64,000 nucleotides of DNA from an uncultured Aquimarina sp. Its GTDB lineage: Bacteria > Bacteroidota > Bacteroidia > Flavobacteriales > Flavobacteriaceae. The number at the start of each line of letters is the position of its first letter. Position 1 is the stretch's first letter. Below the pieces are notes generated by a model. The model was not told the origin of the DNA. It made no database searches and saw nothing but the letters and a program-made list of their open reading frames with translations. The position numbers were made by a program, and so were the translations under genes. The DNA is taken from assembly GCF_947496855.1 (NCBI RefSeq), contig NZ_CANMED010000002.1:1-64000 (forward strand), written 5' to 3'. Of this stretch, positions 1 through 8,141 are shown piece by piece.

Positions 1-2147
1 ACCACTGCAATATCAGGCGCAGGTACATCAGAAATACATGCTACAATAATTGATGTTGGATCGCTCGCAGTAGGATCCGTCGTATCATTTATGGTAATGG
101 TCTGAGTAACATTAATACTATTACCAGCTTCATCAGTTATACTGTAGGTTCTGATAATAATTTCCGGGTTACTATTCCCATTACTAACATCACTTTCAAA
201 AGCTACTGTTGGAGTAACTCCACTATTATCGGCCTCATCCGTAACTACCGCTATATCGGAGGCAGGTACATTTGCAGAACATTGAATATTAATTGGCAAG
301 GGATCGCTAGCAGTAGGATTTTCTGTATCAGAATTAGACAATGTAGTTACATCATTAATATGATAAATTTGCCCTTGATTTCCCACTCCATCTTCTAAGA
401 ATAGATATATATCATATGTGGTACTAGCGTTCAAAGAAGAAATCACTTCTTCTACATCTGTATTAGCTACATCCATTAAAAAATTTCCATTTTCTGTCGC
501 TCCTACTCCATTCAAAACATCATCATAATCAACAGTTCCAGAAAAATTACCTGGAAAAATTGCATAATGAATCGTTCCCGTTTCAGGACCATTAACAAGT
601 AAAGTAAACCCTGATATAGTTTCATCAATTGCTTGAGGATACCCATTATTTAAAGGCATTGCATAATGATCTCCCCCAAAAATAACGTAAGCTTCTCCTG
701 TTCTATCAGTACTCCCTTCTGGGGTTTCACCAGGACTTCCTACAATAAAATCAGAAATACCATCACCATTAAAATCTCCATCACCACTTACCGGCCTCCC
801 TATATTACTTGTTCTAAACCCTGGAATAACAAACCCGTTAACTCCGTTCAATGAACTTTCGTTTATAGGATTAGGAAATCCTGTTGTATTTCCAAATACT
901 ATATAAGCATTAGCATCTGGCCCAGATTCTGCTCGATATACGGAGATAAAATCATTTATACCATCTTGATTAACATCTCCTATAGAAGCCGAAGTTAAAC
1001 CGCCTGGCAAAATAAAACCATATGTACCATCTTGAACACTACTAAATGGAATATAAGCTGGAAAAGGATCCGTTGATTCTTTCCCAAAGATAGCAGCTGT
1101 TTCAGAAAAGAAATCATCAATACCATCTCCATTGATATCACCTAATGTTCCTGTAAATGCCAAAAAATTGCCTCCTGTATGATCTACTACAAAACCATTA
1201 CTCCCATCTAAAGAAGTAACATCGACCAGTGGGTCAAAGCTATTACGTCCAAAAATGACGTGAGTTCTTTCTATAAAAGAACTACCTGAAGTTATTGACC
1301 AATCACCTAATATAATATCATTAAACCCATCATTATTAATATCCCCTGTTCCACCAACAAGATATGCTTCTCGTAAACTATTGCTATATGAGCTGGTCCT
1401 AAAACCATTCATACCGTCTAGCCAAGAAGCATCAACACTAATTGGAAAATTTGAAGGTCTCCCAAAGAAAATCCAAGCGTCGCCGCCAATGGCTTTCCCT
1501 AATATAAAATCGTTTCGACCATCTCCATTTACATCACCCAAAGCTCCTATATCATTCATTTGTGTCGAAACACTATTGGTGATAATAGTAAATCCCTCGG
1601 AAAAACCTATATCATTTCTATTGATTACGGCATTGAACGGAGAAGATTTCCCATATAAAACAACGATTCCTGGTGAAAATCTACTTGCTCCGATAACAAC
1701 ATCATCAATACCATCTCCATTAATATCACCAACACCTTCAACAACCAATCCAATAGCTTCTGTTTGAGTTATTCCTTCAAAAACAAAACCATTAGAACCA
1801 TTTAATATATTTACATCGAACACGGAGGGAAAGCCAGTATCTGATCCAAAAATGATATATACAACTCCAGCTCCTACAACTCCTCCCCTTTCAGCACTAC
1901 TAAAAGAAATTGATATATCTTCTAAACCATCATTATTAATGTCTCCTATAAATTTAGTTTCTGCCCCAAACTGTGAACTTGCCTCTACACCAGGAATCCG
2001 AAAACCATTACTACCATTCAACGAAGTAATATCGAAATTGGCAGGATATAATTGATTTTGTGCTTGCGAAGTAGAACAATTTAAGTAACATAAAAAAATA
2101 AAAACAACATTCTTGATTATAAAAGTGACAATACTCTTATTCTTCAT
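1..2147 (-). CDS. FG-GAP repeat surface protein with HYR-like repeats, 3' end outside window
   Basis: The frame is open from an ATG at 2147 to the left edge, giving 715 codons without a stop. Residues 1-30 are a signal peptide ending near SQAQ. Residues about 31-496 hold seven FG-GAP (integrin-alpha type) repeats, each with a calcium-loop core such as DINGDGIDDV, DVNGDGRNDF or DFNGDGISDF. An Ig/Fn3-like domain follows (about 497-600), then at least two tandem domains of about 75 residues built on ASDP...VPAxDIAVV, resembling HYR or related repeats. FG-GAP blades form a beta-propeller used in adhesion. I infer a secreted or cell-surface protein, probably T9SS cargo, but the C-terminus that would carry the sorting domain is not visible. 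Confidence 0.85.
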   Translation of the reverse strand, partial: MKNKSIVTFIIKNVVFIFLCYLNCSTSQAQNQLYPANFDITSLNGSNGFRIPGVEASSQFGAETKFIGDINNDGLEDISISFSSAERGGVVGAGVVYIIFGSDTGFPSVFDVNILNGSNGFVFEGITQTEAIGLVVEGVGDINGDGIDDVVIGASRFSPGIVVLYGKSSPFNAVINRNDIGFSEGFTIITNSVSTQMNDIGALGDVNGDGRNDFILGKAIGGDAWIFFGRPSNFPISVDASWLDGMNGFRTSSYSNSLREAYLVGGTGDINNDGFNDIILGDWSITSGSSFIERTHVIFGRNSFDPLVDVTSLDGSNGFVVDHTGGNFLAFTGTLGDINGDGIDDFFSETAAIFGKESTDPFPAYIPFSSVQDGTYGFILPGGLTSASIGDVNQDGINDFISVYRAESGPDANAYIVFGNTTGFPNPINESSLNGVNGFVIPGFRTSNIGRPVSGDGDFNGDGISDFIVGSPGETPEGSTDRTGEAYVIFGGDHYAMPLNNGYPQAIDETISGFTLLVNGPETGTIHYAIFPGNFSGTVDYDDVLNGVGATENGNFLMDVANTDVEEVISSLNASTTYDIYLFLEDGVGNQGQIYHINDVTTLSNSDTENPTASDPLPINIQCSANVPASDIAVVTDEADNSGVTPTVAFESDVSNGNSNPEIIIRTYSITDEAGNSINVTQTITINDTTDPTASDPTSIIVACISDVPAPDIAV

Positions 2148-2166
2148 GATTCTAATTTTAGCAGAA

Positions 2167-2195
2167 CAAAATTATATAGAACATAAATATTTCAA
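2167..2195 (-). promoter_or_regulatory. Bacteroidetes-type promoter of the FG-GAP gene
   Basis: On the minus strand TTG (2195-2193) is followed after 18 nt by TAATTTTG (2174-2167), matching the Bacteroidetes consensus TTG-N17-23-TAnnTTTG. It lies 20 nt upstream of the ATG at 2147. Confidence 0.6.
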
Positions 2196-2231
2196 ATCAC
2201 CATAAACAGTGTTTTGAAAAAACAAGCACCT

Positions 2232-2300
2232 CCCTGTTTTCAGGGTATAGTTTTTCACATAAAAACGTGAGTATTCTATCTTAGATATATTGCATATTTG
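2232..2300 (+). promoter_or_regulatory. Palindrome plus promoter module, copy A (upstream of the DKNYY gene)
   Basis: A perfect palindrome CCCTG-TTTT-CAGGG (2232-2245) is followed by TTTTCAC, a GTG, AGATATAT and CAT-A-TTTGTA ending at 2302. The same blocks in the same order occur at 4219-4287, and the distance from CAGGGTA to TTTG is 56 nt in both. I read it as an activator or repressor operator plus the -7 region of the promoter for the gene at 2391. Confidence 0.55.
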
Positions 2301-2390
2301 TAAATTAATTTTAGAATTAAAATGTAGAAACAATTTTATTAGTAAGATTTTATAACATCAAATTTTGGATAAAACAACTAAGAGTTATAC

Positions 2391-3725
2391 ATGAAAACAC
2401 TACAAATCATTGGCATTATATTGGGAATTTTGATAGGCATTATTTTTGTCTATTATACTATAGTGATAGTACTTTTTTCATGGGTTTCATCTCCATCGAC
2501 CAATGGAGCCGTAGCTATCAATAACAATATTAGTAATCAATATTATTATAAAGAAAACGAAATTGTATACGTAAGTAATGCTAACTTTTTTAGTTTAGGA
2601 GCAAGAAAAATTGAAAAAGCAGATCGAACATCTTTTGAAGTAATAGCATATAACTTAGCTAAAGATAAAAATTACGTTTACTATAACGAGAAAATTCTTA
2701 TAGGTGCAGATCCAAAAACATTTGAACCGATCCTTGATACAGTTTCTGAGGAAAAATACACTTCCTACTACTACACCAAAGATGCTAATCATGTATTTTA
2801 TTTTTTTGACATTATAGAAGAAGCAAATCCAAGCACTTTTCAATATTTATGCGGTGATTTTTCAAAAGATGACAAAACTCTTTTTTACAACAAGAACAAA
2901 ATCCTCAATATCGATGAAATACCATTAGCAATAAAAAATGATACTGCTGGAAACTATTTAAAAATTGGAAATGCTATTTATTATAAAAATCATCTTTTAA
3001 AAGTTACCAATGCTGATCGTTTTGAAGTTATTAAAGGAGCTTTTGCTACAGATTCTCATGCTATCCATTTCCATAATAAAGTAATTAAGGATGTTGATGC
3101 TGCAACTTTTAAAATCATTAACAAAGACTATCAATCAGATAAAGACCATCTCTACTATAAGACCAAAGCATTACCAAATGGTGATCCAAATAGTTACAAG
3201 TTTATAGATCCGTTATTCTCTAAGGATAAAAATAACTTATATTATATCGGTAGCGTTGTAATGAATCCCAACGCTAAAGATTATAGTACCAAAAAAATTA
3301 ATCATTTAAATAACAACTACAATCTAAGATGGTTGAATTATGATGAAAACCATGTCATTTTTACTGATGAAAAAAACTTGAATAAAATCTCTGAGAGTCA
3401 CACACTCTTTGAAAATGAGATATACTGCTTCTCCAACCGAATTATTGATGCTGATTATAAAAGCTTTACGGTATACGAAAATTGCGAAGATAGATATGCA
3501 AGGGATCAAAATCACATTTTTTATATGGCATCAGTAATTAAAGATGCCGATTTTGATTCCTTTGAAACCATAAACGCTAGCTTCGCAAAAGACAAAAACC
3601 ACGTATACTTTTTTGAAAAACGTTTGCTCTATACGGATCCGGATACCTTTGTATATAAAGAAGGAATGTATGGAGAAACTATTGATGATCATACTGATAA
3701 ATTAATTTATACCCCTTTAAACTAA
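2391..3725 (+). CDS. DKNYY-repeat membrane-anchored protein
   Basis: The protein has 444 residues. Residues 5-30 form one hydrophobic segment, an uncleaved anchor or signal, and the rest is a tandem array of about ten imperfect units of roughly 35 residues with the pattern KDKNxVYYxxKxIxxADPxTFEVI. This is the signature of the DKNYY family, a repeat protein of unknown function, and each unit probably makes a small beta blade or solenoid turn. The repeats are presumably periplasmic. It shares an upstream promoter module with the operon starting at 4363, so the two are probably co-regulated. No catalytic motif is visible. Confidence 0.75.
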   Translation: MKTLQIIGIILGILIGIIFVYYTIVIVLFSWVSSPSTNGAVAINNNISNQYYYKENEIVYVSNANFFSLGARKIEKADRTSFEVIAYNLAKDKNYVYYNEKILIGADPKTFEPILDTVSEEKYTSYYYTKDANHVFYFFDIIEEANPSTFQYLCGDFSKDDKTLFYNKNKILNIDEIPLAIKNDTAGNYLKIGNAIYYKNHLLKVTNADRFEVIKGAFATDSHAIHFHNKVIKDVDAATFKIINKDYQSDKDHLYYKTKALPNGDPNSYKFIDPLFSKDKNNLYYIGSVVMNPNAKDYSTKKINHLNNNYNLRWLNYDENHVIFTDEKNLNKISESHTLFENEIYCFSNRIIDADYKSFTVYENCEDRYARDQNHIFYMASVIKDADFDSFETINASFAKDKNHVYFFEKRLLYTDPDTFVYKEGMYGETIDDHTDKLIYTPLN

Positions 3726-3738
3726 TGGTAATGAATTC

Positions 3739-4133
3739 TTATGAAAATTCATCCATCATCTTTACTCCAGGAAATTGAACAAACGAATGATTATCTTCAT
3801 TATAATATGTGGCTACAAGGTTCTATAACGTTAGAATTCTACTTTCAAACAGTCCCATATCTCCTGTTTTTAGTTGCGCTAATGTTATAAAAAAGCCGAA
3901 CACCTCTCTGGTTTTTTTATGTTCTTCATATCCTTGTCCCAATGTAGTAAAAACAAGAATATTTTATTTCTTTAGCTAATATATTAGAATCTTCAAAATA
4001 CTTTGTTTCTATTATTTCCGTTTGTTCGGATATTCCTGCACTTATAAGTAAGTACGTTTTTTTTTGATGCAATAAAATAATAATGACTCTTTTAATTTTC
4101 TTTAAGAGTAAGATGTTTTTCTAGGTCCTTCAT
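3739..4133 (-). pseudogene. Decayed gene, unknown family
   Basis: Read on the minus strand, three consecutive stretches of protein-like sequence are joined by lesions. The first begins MKDLEKHLTLKEN at 4133 and hits a stop. The second (YLLISAGISEQTEIIETKY and onward) is in another frame after a run of nine A. The third (LGQGYEEHKKTREVFGFF and onward, then a stop, then LVATYYNEDNHSFVQFPG) is in a further frame and ends at a TAA at 3739. At least two frameshifts and two in-frame stops are needed, so this is a degraded gene. I cannot name the parent family. Confidence 0.5.
3889..3918 (+). terminator. Possible intrinsic terminator downstream of the DKNYY gene
   Basis: AAAAAAGCC (3889-3897) pairs with GGTTTTTTT (3910-3918) across a 12-nt loop, with one G-U pair. 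It lies about 165 nt after the DKNYY stop and inside the decayed minus-strand gene, so it may be fortuitous. Confidence 0.3.
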
Positions 4134-4218
4134 TAGAATAAATATTTTCTTACTATTCACAATAGGTTATGACGCATTTATGATTTTAAAATAGGTTTTT
4201 AAAACAAAACTTTTTTCA

Positions 4219-4287
4219 CTGTTTTCAGGGTAGTCATTTTCACCAGAAAGGGTGTTCCGCACAGCTCAGATATATCACATCTTTGTA
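4219..4287 (+). promoter_or_regulatory. Palindrome plus promoter module, copy B (upstream of the SPFH/LipL32 operon)
   Basis: CTG-TTTT-CAG-GGTA is followed by TTTTCAC, GTG, AGATATAT and CAT-C-TTTGTA (ending 4287) at the same offsets as in copy A at 2232-2300. Between the blocks the two sequences have diverged, so the blocks look selected. It lies 76 nt before the first gene of the operon at 4363. Confidence 0.55.
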
Positions 4288-4362
4288 CTGTAGTTATTGA
4301 TAAACAATACATCAAGATTTACAGCATTAAACTAATTACTAACCCTATAAAACCATAAAGAT

Positions 4363-4785
4363 ATGATCTGGGGAATCTCATTAATTTTATTAAGTATTTT
4401 AGCAGTACCATCATTATTGCTTTCAAAAAAACCTAACGCCAAAGAACTTTTAGAAAAAATCGAACCATACCAAGGATGGATTGGACTTGTATTTTGTTTC
4501 TGGGGAGTTTGGGGAATTATTTCAGCTATCTTAAATCTTGGGTGGCTTACTACATACCCAATCTGGTGGGTGACATTATTAGCAGGTAACATTATTTCTG
4601 CAGTACTAGGATTTATGTTAGGTTTTGGACTTATCAATAAATTTTTCTTATCCAAAAATGAAGCAGCAAAAGAAAAAGCTAACGAACTAAGAGCAAAATT
4701 AGCTCCTAAACAAGGTAAACTTGGAGTATTTGGACTAATCGTTGGTGGATGGATGATTGTAGCATCATTCCTTTTCTTTACATAA
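4363..4785 (+). CDS. Small four-helix membrane protein
   Basis: The protein has 140 residues and four predicted membrane segments (about 1-22, 39-57, 67-90 and 118-140), separated by short basic or charged loops including a [19 protein letters not shown] linker. I recognise no family. It is the first gene of a seven-gene run (4363-9221) on one strand with a zinc-ribbon protein, a LipL32-family protein and an SPFH protein, which suggests a membrane-stress or envelope role. The start follows the module-B promoter by about 76 nt. Confidence 0.65.
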   Translation: MIWGISLILLSILAVPSLLLSKKPNAKELLEKIEPYQGWIGLVFCFWGVWGIISAILNLGWLTTYPIWWVTLLAGNIISAVLGFMLGFGLINKFFLSKNEAAKEKANELRAKLAPKQGKLGVFGLIVGGWMIVASFLFFT

Positions 4786-4791
4786 TATGTT

Positions 4792-4860
4792 AGTTAGTTG
4801 AAGAATGGGGAGAGAACGAAACCTTTCTTTAAGATTGAATTCTCTCTCCTATTCCTAACT
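4792..4860 (+). other. Intercistronic hairpin
   Basis: AGTTAG (4792-4797), GAAT (4803-4806) and GGGGAGAGAA (4807-4816) pair with TTCTCTCTCC (4840-4849), ATTC (4851-4854) and CTAACT (4855-4860). No T-run follows, so it looks like an RNA-processing or stability hairpin between the first two genes of the operon rather than a terminator. Confidence 0.4.
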
Positions 4861-4908
4861 CAAGTAAAGTTTCAAACTAAAAGAATATCTAACATACATT
4901 GATTTGCC

Positions 4909-5253
4909 ATGATTATATTCGGAACAAGTTCTTCTACCATACATCCTGCAAAACTTGATGGAGGTTGCTGTCCTTTTTGCAAAACAAAAAATCAGATGTG
5001 GATTCAGGGGTATAGAAAATACTTTCATGTATTCTGGATTCCGTTTTTCCCACTATGGAAAAAAATCTACTCAGTATGTAGTCACTGCAAAGGTGTTTTT
5101 GAAAAAAAAGAATTTAAAGACCAGGAATTGATCACTAGTTTCGAATACTTCGAAAACAATAAAATCAAAATTCCTTGGTATCACTTTACCGGTATTATCC
5201 TTGTATTATCATTGATTACGTTAATATTCATATTACCATTTTTAACTAAATAA
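4909..5253 (+). CDS. Zinc-ribbon protein with C-terminal membrane anchor
   Basis: The protein has 114 residues. The N-terminal half carries a zinc ribbon with CPFC (Cys21/Cys24) and CSHC (Cys57/Cys60); the arrangement, with an aromatic FHVFWIPFFPLWK stretch between the knuckles, matches the zinc-ribbon_15 type. Residues about 90-112 form one membrane segment. In Bacillus subtilis a zinc-ribbon membrane protein (YdjG) works with an SPFH protein (YdjI) to bind PspA at the membrane. The SPFH gene four genes downstream suggests a comparable partnership here, which is inference. Confidence 0.7.
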   Translation: MIIFGTSSSTIHPAKLDGGCCPFCKTKNQMWIQGYRKYFHVFWIPFFPLWKKIYSVCSHCKGVFEKKEFKDQELITSFEYFENNKIKIPWYHFTGIILVLSLITLIFILPFLTK

Positions 5254-5283
5254 ACAATTTTAAATTACGCAAATTATCAAATT

Positions 5284-5973
5284 ATGAAAACAAAGATTTT
5301 ATTTCTATTAAGCATTATAGCACTTGGAACTTCAGCAACATTACAAGCGCAAAAATTAAAAAAATTTGGAAGCTCAATCGAGAAAAAAATAGGTCCAAAA
5401 ACTATCAAAGTACCATATACAGAAGTAGTATCATATCTTGGATATGCAGCTCCAGGTAACGAAGATGAAGTAAAGGATGGAAAAAAATTCTACTACATTT
5501 ACGTATGGGTGCCACTTGCAGCTCCAGAATTAGGAGTGCGAATGATGTCTCCAGTGGGGAAAAATAAAATTAAAAAAGCTACAATGTCTAAGGCATACGA
5601 AGAGAATGCTAAATCCGCAGACTATTTTGATACGTATATTACACTAGAACGTTCAGATATTATTAGTACAGATAATATCAGTCAAGATGCTGTAGATAAT
5701 GCTAACTGGACTACTCTAGAACGTAATGATGATAGTGGAGAAATGCCAAAACAACCAAGTGGTAGTACTTATAACTCTTTGTTAAGATACAAAAGTGATA
5801 TTAATGATCCTTTAAAAGCACTGACTGTTGGGTTATACCGTATAGGTTTTACTACATATAAAACCGGAGAAGTAAAAGGTACTTTCGTAGCAGAAGTTGC
5901 TGCTCCAATAAAAATACCAGGTGTAGTAATGGCTAAAACCATTAAAGACCTAAAAACGGGACTTAGTAAATAA
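5284..5973 (+). CDS. LipL32-family secreted protein, copy 1
   Basis: The protein has 229 residues with a signal peptide cleaved near LQAQ (residues 20-23) and no lipobox cysteine. The mature part reads like Leptospira LipL32 (PF12103): PYTEVVSYLGY, an ELGVRMMSPVG block, and a GLYRIGFTTYKTGEVKG block near the C-terminus correspond to well-known LipL32 segments. The residues known from LipL32 to bind calcium (Asp132, Thr133, Asp164, Asp165, Tyr178) appear as Asp116, Thr117, Asp149, Asp150 and Tyr163 with almost the same spacing. It is therefore probably a calcium-binding envelope or secreted protein. LipL32 is a major surface lipoprotein of pathogenic leptospires; here the lipid anchor is missing. 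Copy 2 lies at 11290. Confidence 0.8.
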   Translation: MKTKILFLLSIIALGTSATLQAQKLKKFGSSIEKKIGPKTIKVPYTEVVSYLGYAAPGNEDEVKDGKKFYYIYVWVPLAAPELGVRMMSPVGKNKIKKATMSKAYEENAKSADYFDTYITLERSDIISTDNISQDAVDNANWTTLERNDDSGEMPKQPSGSTYNSLLRYKSDINDPLKALTVGLYRIGFTTYKTGEVKGTFVAEVAAPIKIPGVVMAKTIKDLKTGLSK

Positions 5974-6000
5974 TACATTCTTAACAAACAAAAACTGGAT

Positions 6001-6036
6001 AGTTATTCCTATGTCAACAAAAACATAGGGATAACT
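6001..6036 (+). terminator. Attenuator-like hairpin after LipL32 copy 1
   Basis: AGTTATTCCTATGT (6001-6014) pairs with ACATAGGGATAACT (6023-6036) across an 8-nt loop; 13 pairs are Watson-Crick and one is G-U. A short T-rich stretch follows. It lies inside the gene run, 28 nt after the LipL32-family stop, and could let that gene be expressed more highly than those downstream. Confidence 0.6.
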
Positions 6037-6079
6037 TTCTTTCACTTCTTCTTTCTAAAACAATTAATTCACTTACGTT

Positions 6080-6280
6080 ATGCAAGATGACGCGGAAAAA
6101 AATCAAAAAGAAAAAAAGAGTATTCTCGATGATATATTAGGCAATGCTATTTCTTCTACCAAGAAATACGAAGAAACAAACGCTGGTCTTGAGACGAAAA
6201 AATGTAAAAACTGTGGTGCTGCTAGACCAAGCGATACAGATCTTAAATACTGCGATTTCTGCGAAAATCAATTTTACTAA
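6080..6280 (+). CDS. Small zinc-ribbon protein
   Basis: The protein has 66 residues: a charged, helical N-terminus (1-38) and a C-terminal zinc ribbon with CKNC (Cys42/Cys45) and CDFC (Cys58/Cys61). There is no signal or membrane segment, so it should be cytoplasmic. Its gene ends 20 nt before the next one, which also carries a zinc ribbon. I infer an adaptor function within the SPFH operon; no specific family name is supported. Confidence 0.65.
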   Translation: MQDDAEKNQKEKKSILDDILGNAISSTKKYEETNAGLETKKCKNCGAARPSDTDLKYCDFCENQFY

Positions 6281-6300
6281 AACTTAACAAACCTATTAAG

Positions 6301-7068
6301 ATGTCTTTTACAGTCACACAAAATAGATGGAATACTTTTCTTACCAAAATTGAAGATCGATTTCACGAAGTACTGAGCAAAACAGAAGTTGTATTACCAT
6401 TATTATTTGAAGCTACTGATTTTGAAACTACAACTTTCCAAAATGCTTGGCAAGGGATATATTCACAAGCTTATGATTTGATTTCTAAAATAGAGGATAC
6501 TTGGTATAATAAAGTAGAAGACACCTTTTTAAACGTAGATTTAGATGATGACTCCATTCAATTAATCAAGGAACGAAATAAGGGGTTTCAACTTCAACAT
6601 AACCTAGATCAAGAATTAAAATCATATGAAGTTCGGATTTTCTCGGAAGCAGCAAAAAAACTACTGGCTATAGCAAAAGACACACTGTCTAAAGATTTTT
6701 CATGTACTCAATGTCAAGCAAAACTCCCTGTAAAAAATAATTTTTTCAGGTCTTATTACAGTACCTGCGATTATTGCCAAACTGTAAACACTTTCGAACC
6801 GGGAACCAAAGCAAGAAACATAGAACATTTTGCTATTGATGCCTTAGGACAAGCGGCAGCACTTGAGCATTATCTAAAATATGAAGAGCTTAAATTTCAA
6901 AACTACCTAAATGATCGAGATGTTTATGGAAAAGATGAGCTAGCAAACCAGTATCGAAAATACGTAGAAGCCTTTCTAAAGAAAAGGATCGAAATCATTC
7001 CGGATTATCAAGATAGATATGAAAAAGATCTCAACGCTAAAATGTCATTGATAATCGATTATTCATAA
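6301..7068 (+). CDS. Helical protein with internal zinc ribbon
   Basis: The protein has 255 residues and is predominantly alpha-helical, with a zinc ribbon inserted near the middle (CTQC at 135/138, CDYC at 156/159) and no signal peptide or membrane helix. The helical part on both sides is rich in aromatic and charged residues. I do not recognise the family. It lies between the 66-residue zinc-ribbon gene and the SPFH gene with short gaps (20 and 18 nt), so it is almost certainly co-transcribed with them. A role as a cytoplasmic partner of the SPFH protein, in the position occupied by YdjH in the Bacillus ydjFGHI operon, is conjecture. Confidence 0.65.
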   Translation: MSFTVTQNRWNTFLTKIEDRFHEVLSKTEVVLPLLFEATDFETTTFQNAWQGIYSQAYDLISKIEDTWYNKVEDTFLNVDLDDDSIQLIKERNKGFQLQHNLDQELKSYEVRIFSEAAKKLLAIAKDTLSKDFSCTQCQAKLPVKNNFFRSYYSTCDYCQTVNTFEPGTKARNIEHFAIDALGQAAALEHYLKYEELKFQNYLNDRDVYGKDELANQYRKYVEAFLKKRIEIIPDYQDRYEKDLNAKMSLIIDYS

Positions 7069-7086
7069 ATCAAAAAAAAGAAAAAT

Positions 7087-8112
7087 ATGGCTAATTCATT
7101 TAGTAATCAATTACGCTCCGTTATTGAGTGGCAAAATCCAACGTCCGATACTCTTTTTGAGAAATGGACTCAAAGTGGTGATGAAATTAAAAATGCATCA
7201 AAACTCATCGTCGGACCAGGACAAGGATGTCTTTTTGTATATGAAGGTAAGGTGGAAGGTTTTTTTGAAGAAGAAGGGTTATATGATCTTAAAACGGGCA
7301 ATATTCCTTTCTGGACGACCATCAAAAATATAATGTATAAATTTGAGTCTGCCCATAAAGTAGGAATCTATTTTTATCGAAAAGCAGAAATGCAAAATAT
7401 TCGTTGGGGCACTCCTTCTCCAATAACCTATAAAGATCCTGTATATAATTTTCCGGTTGGACTAGGTGCATTTGGTAATTTTTCATTTAAGATTACTAAA
7501 GCTATTGACTTTTTTACTAATGTAATTGCAGGTGAAGATTATTACCCAGTAAAAGCAATACAAAAAGTGATTTTATCAAGAATCACACAACCTATAAGTG
7601 ATTTTCTTGCCAAAGCATCCTTTAGTTATGTTGACATTGACAAGCATCGTATTGAGATTGCCGAATTTTCTAAAGCCTCATGCGAAAGCATCTTCAATGA
7701 ACTAGGTTTTGAACTACTAGATTTTAGAATAGAAGGAACCAGTTTTGATGAGGAAACAAGAACTAGAATCAGTAGAATAGCAGATATGAGTGCTGAAGCA
7801 CAAGCGATAAAAGAACTTGGTGTAAGCTATCAAGATTATCAACAGCTCGAAGCGCTTAAGAACATGGCAAAAAATGAAGGTGGTGGAAACTTAGGTATGC
7901 AAATGGGTGCTGGTCTTGGTATGGGACAAATGATGGGAAATATGATGAACGGTCAGAATCAACAACAACAGCAAAATACTCCTCCACCAACACAATCAAA
8001 CCCAGATGATCCTATGCAAAAATTAGAAAAACTAAAAAAAATGTTTGATGCTGGGTTTATTGATGAGCAAGAATACAAACAGAAAAAACAAGATATACTA
8101 TCTCAATTTTAA
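7087..8112 (+). CDS. SPFH-domain protein with C-terminal SHOCT (YdjI / virion-core type)
   Basis: The protein has 341 residues. Residues about 30-245 match the SPFH-type virion-core-protein/YdjI group: GQGCLFVYEGKVEGFFEEEG near the start, then a long beta-helix-beta section and a coiled-coil rich in alanine and glutamate. A Gly/Met/Gln-rich linker (264-305) leads to a SHOCT domain (about 308-341, with LKKMFDAGFIDEQEYKQKK). SPFH proteins form membrane-associated oligomers. In Bacillus, YdjI cooperates with zinc-ribbon YdjG and a PspA homologue in membrane stress. The neighbouring zinc-ribbon genes fit that theme. There is no transmembrane segment, so membrane contact would be peripheral or through partners. 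Confidence 0.85.
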   Translation: MANSFSNQLRSVIEWQNPTSDTLFEKWTQSGDEIKNASKLIVGPGQGCLFVYEGKVEGFFEEEGLYDLKTGNIPFWTTIKNIMYKFESAHKVGIYFYRKAEMQNIRWGTPSPITYKDPVYNFPVGLGAFGNFSFKITKAIDFFTNVIAGEDYYPVKAIQKVILSRITQPISDFLAKASFSYVDIDKHRIEIAEFSKASCESIFNELGFELLDFRIEGTSFDEETRTRISRIADMSAEAQAIKELGVSYQDYQQLEALKNMAKNEGGGNLGMQMGAGLGMGQMMGNMMNGQNQQQQQNTPPPTQSNPDDPMQKLEKLKKMFDAGFIDEQEYKQKKQDILSQF

Positions 8113-8141
8113 TAAAAATTAATTACAAAAACCAACATATC

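Noticed and set aside
666-2055. Three plus-strand frames within the FG-GAP gene
   Set aside because: They are antisense to well-conserved FG-GAP repeats; repeated GATGG-type calcium-loop codons keep the opposite strand open.
3741-3890. A 49-codon plus-strand frame starting MKIHPSSLLQEIEQTND
   Set aside because: It is antisense to the relic gene at 3739-4133, whose translated fragments are more protein-like, and it has no ribosome binding site.
5284-5973. LipL32-family proteins as lipoproteins
   Set aside because: Neither copy has a cysteine at the end of the signal peptide, so they cannot be lipidated as in Leptospira.
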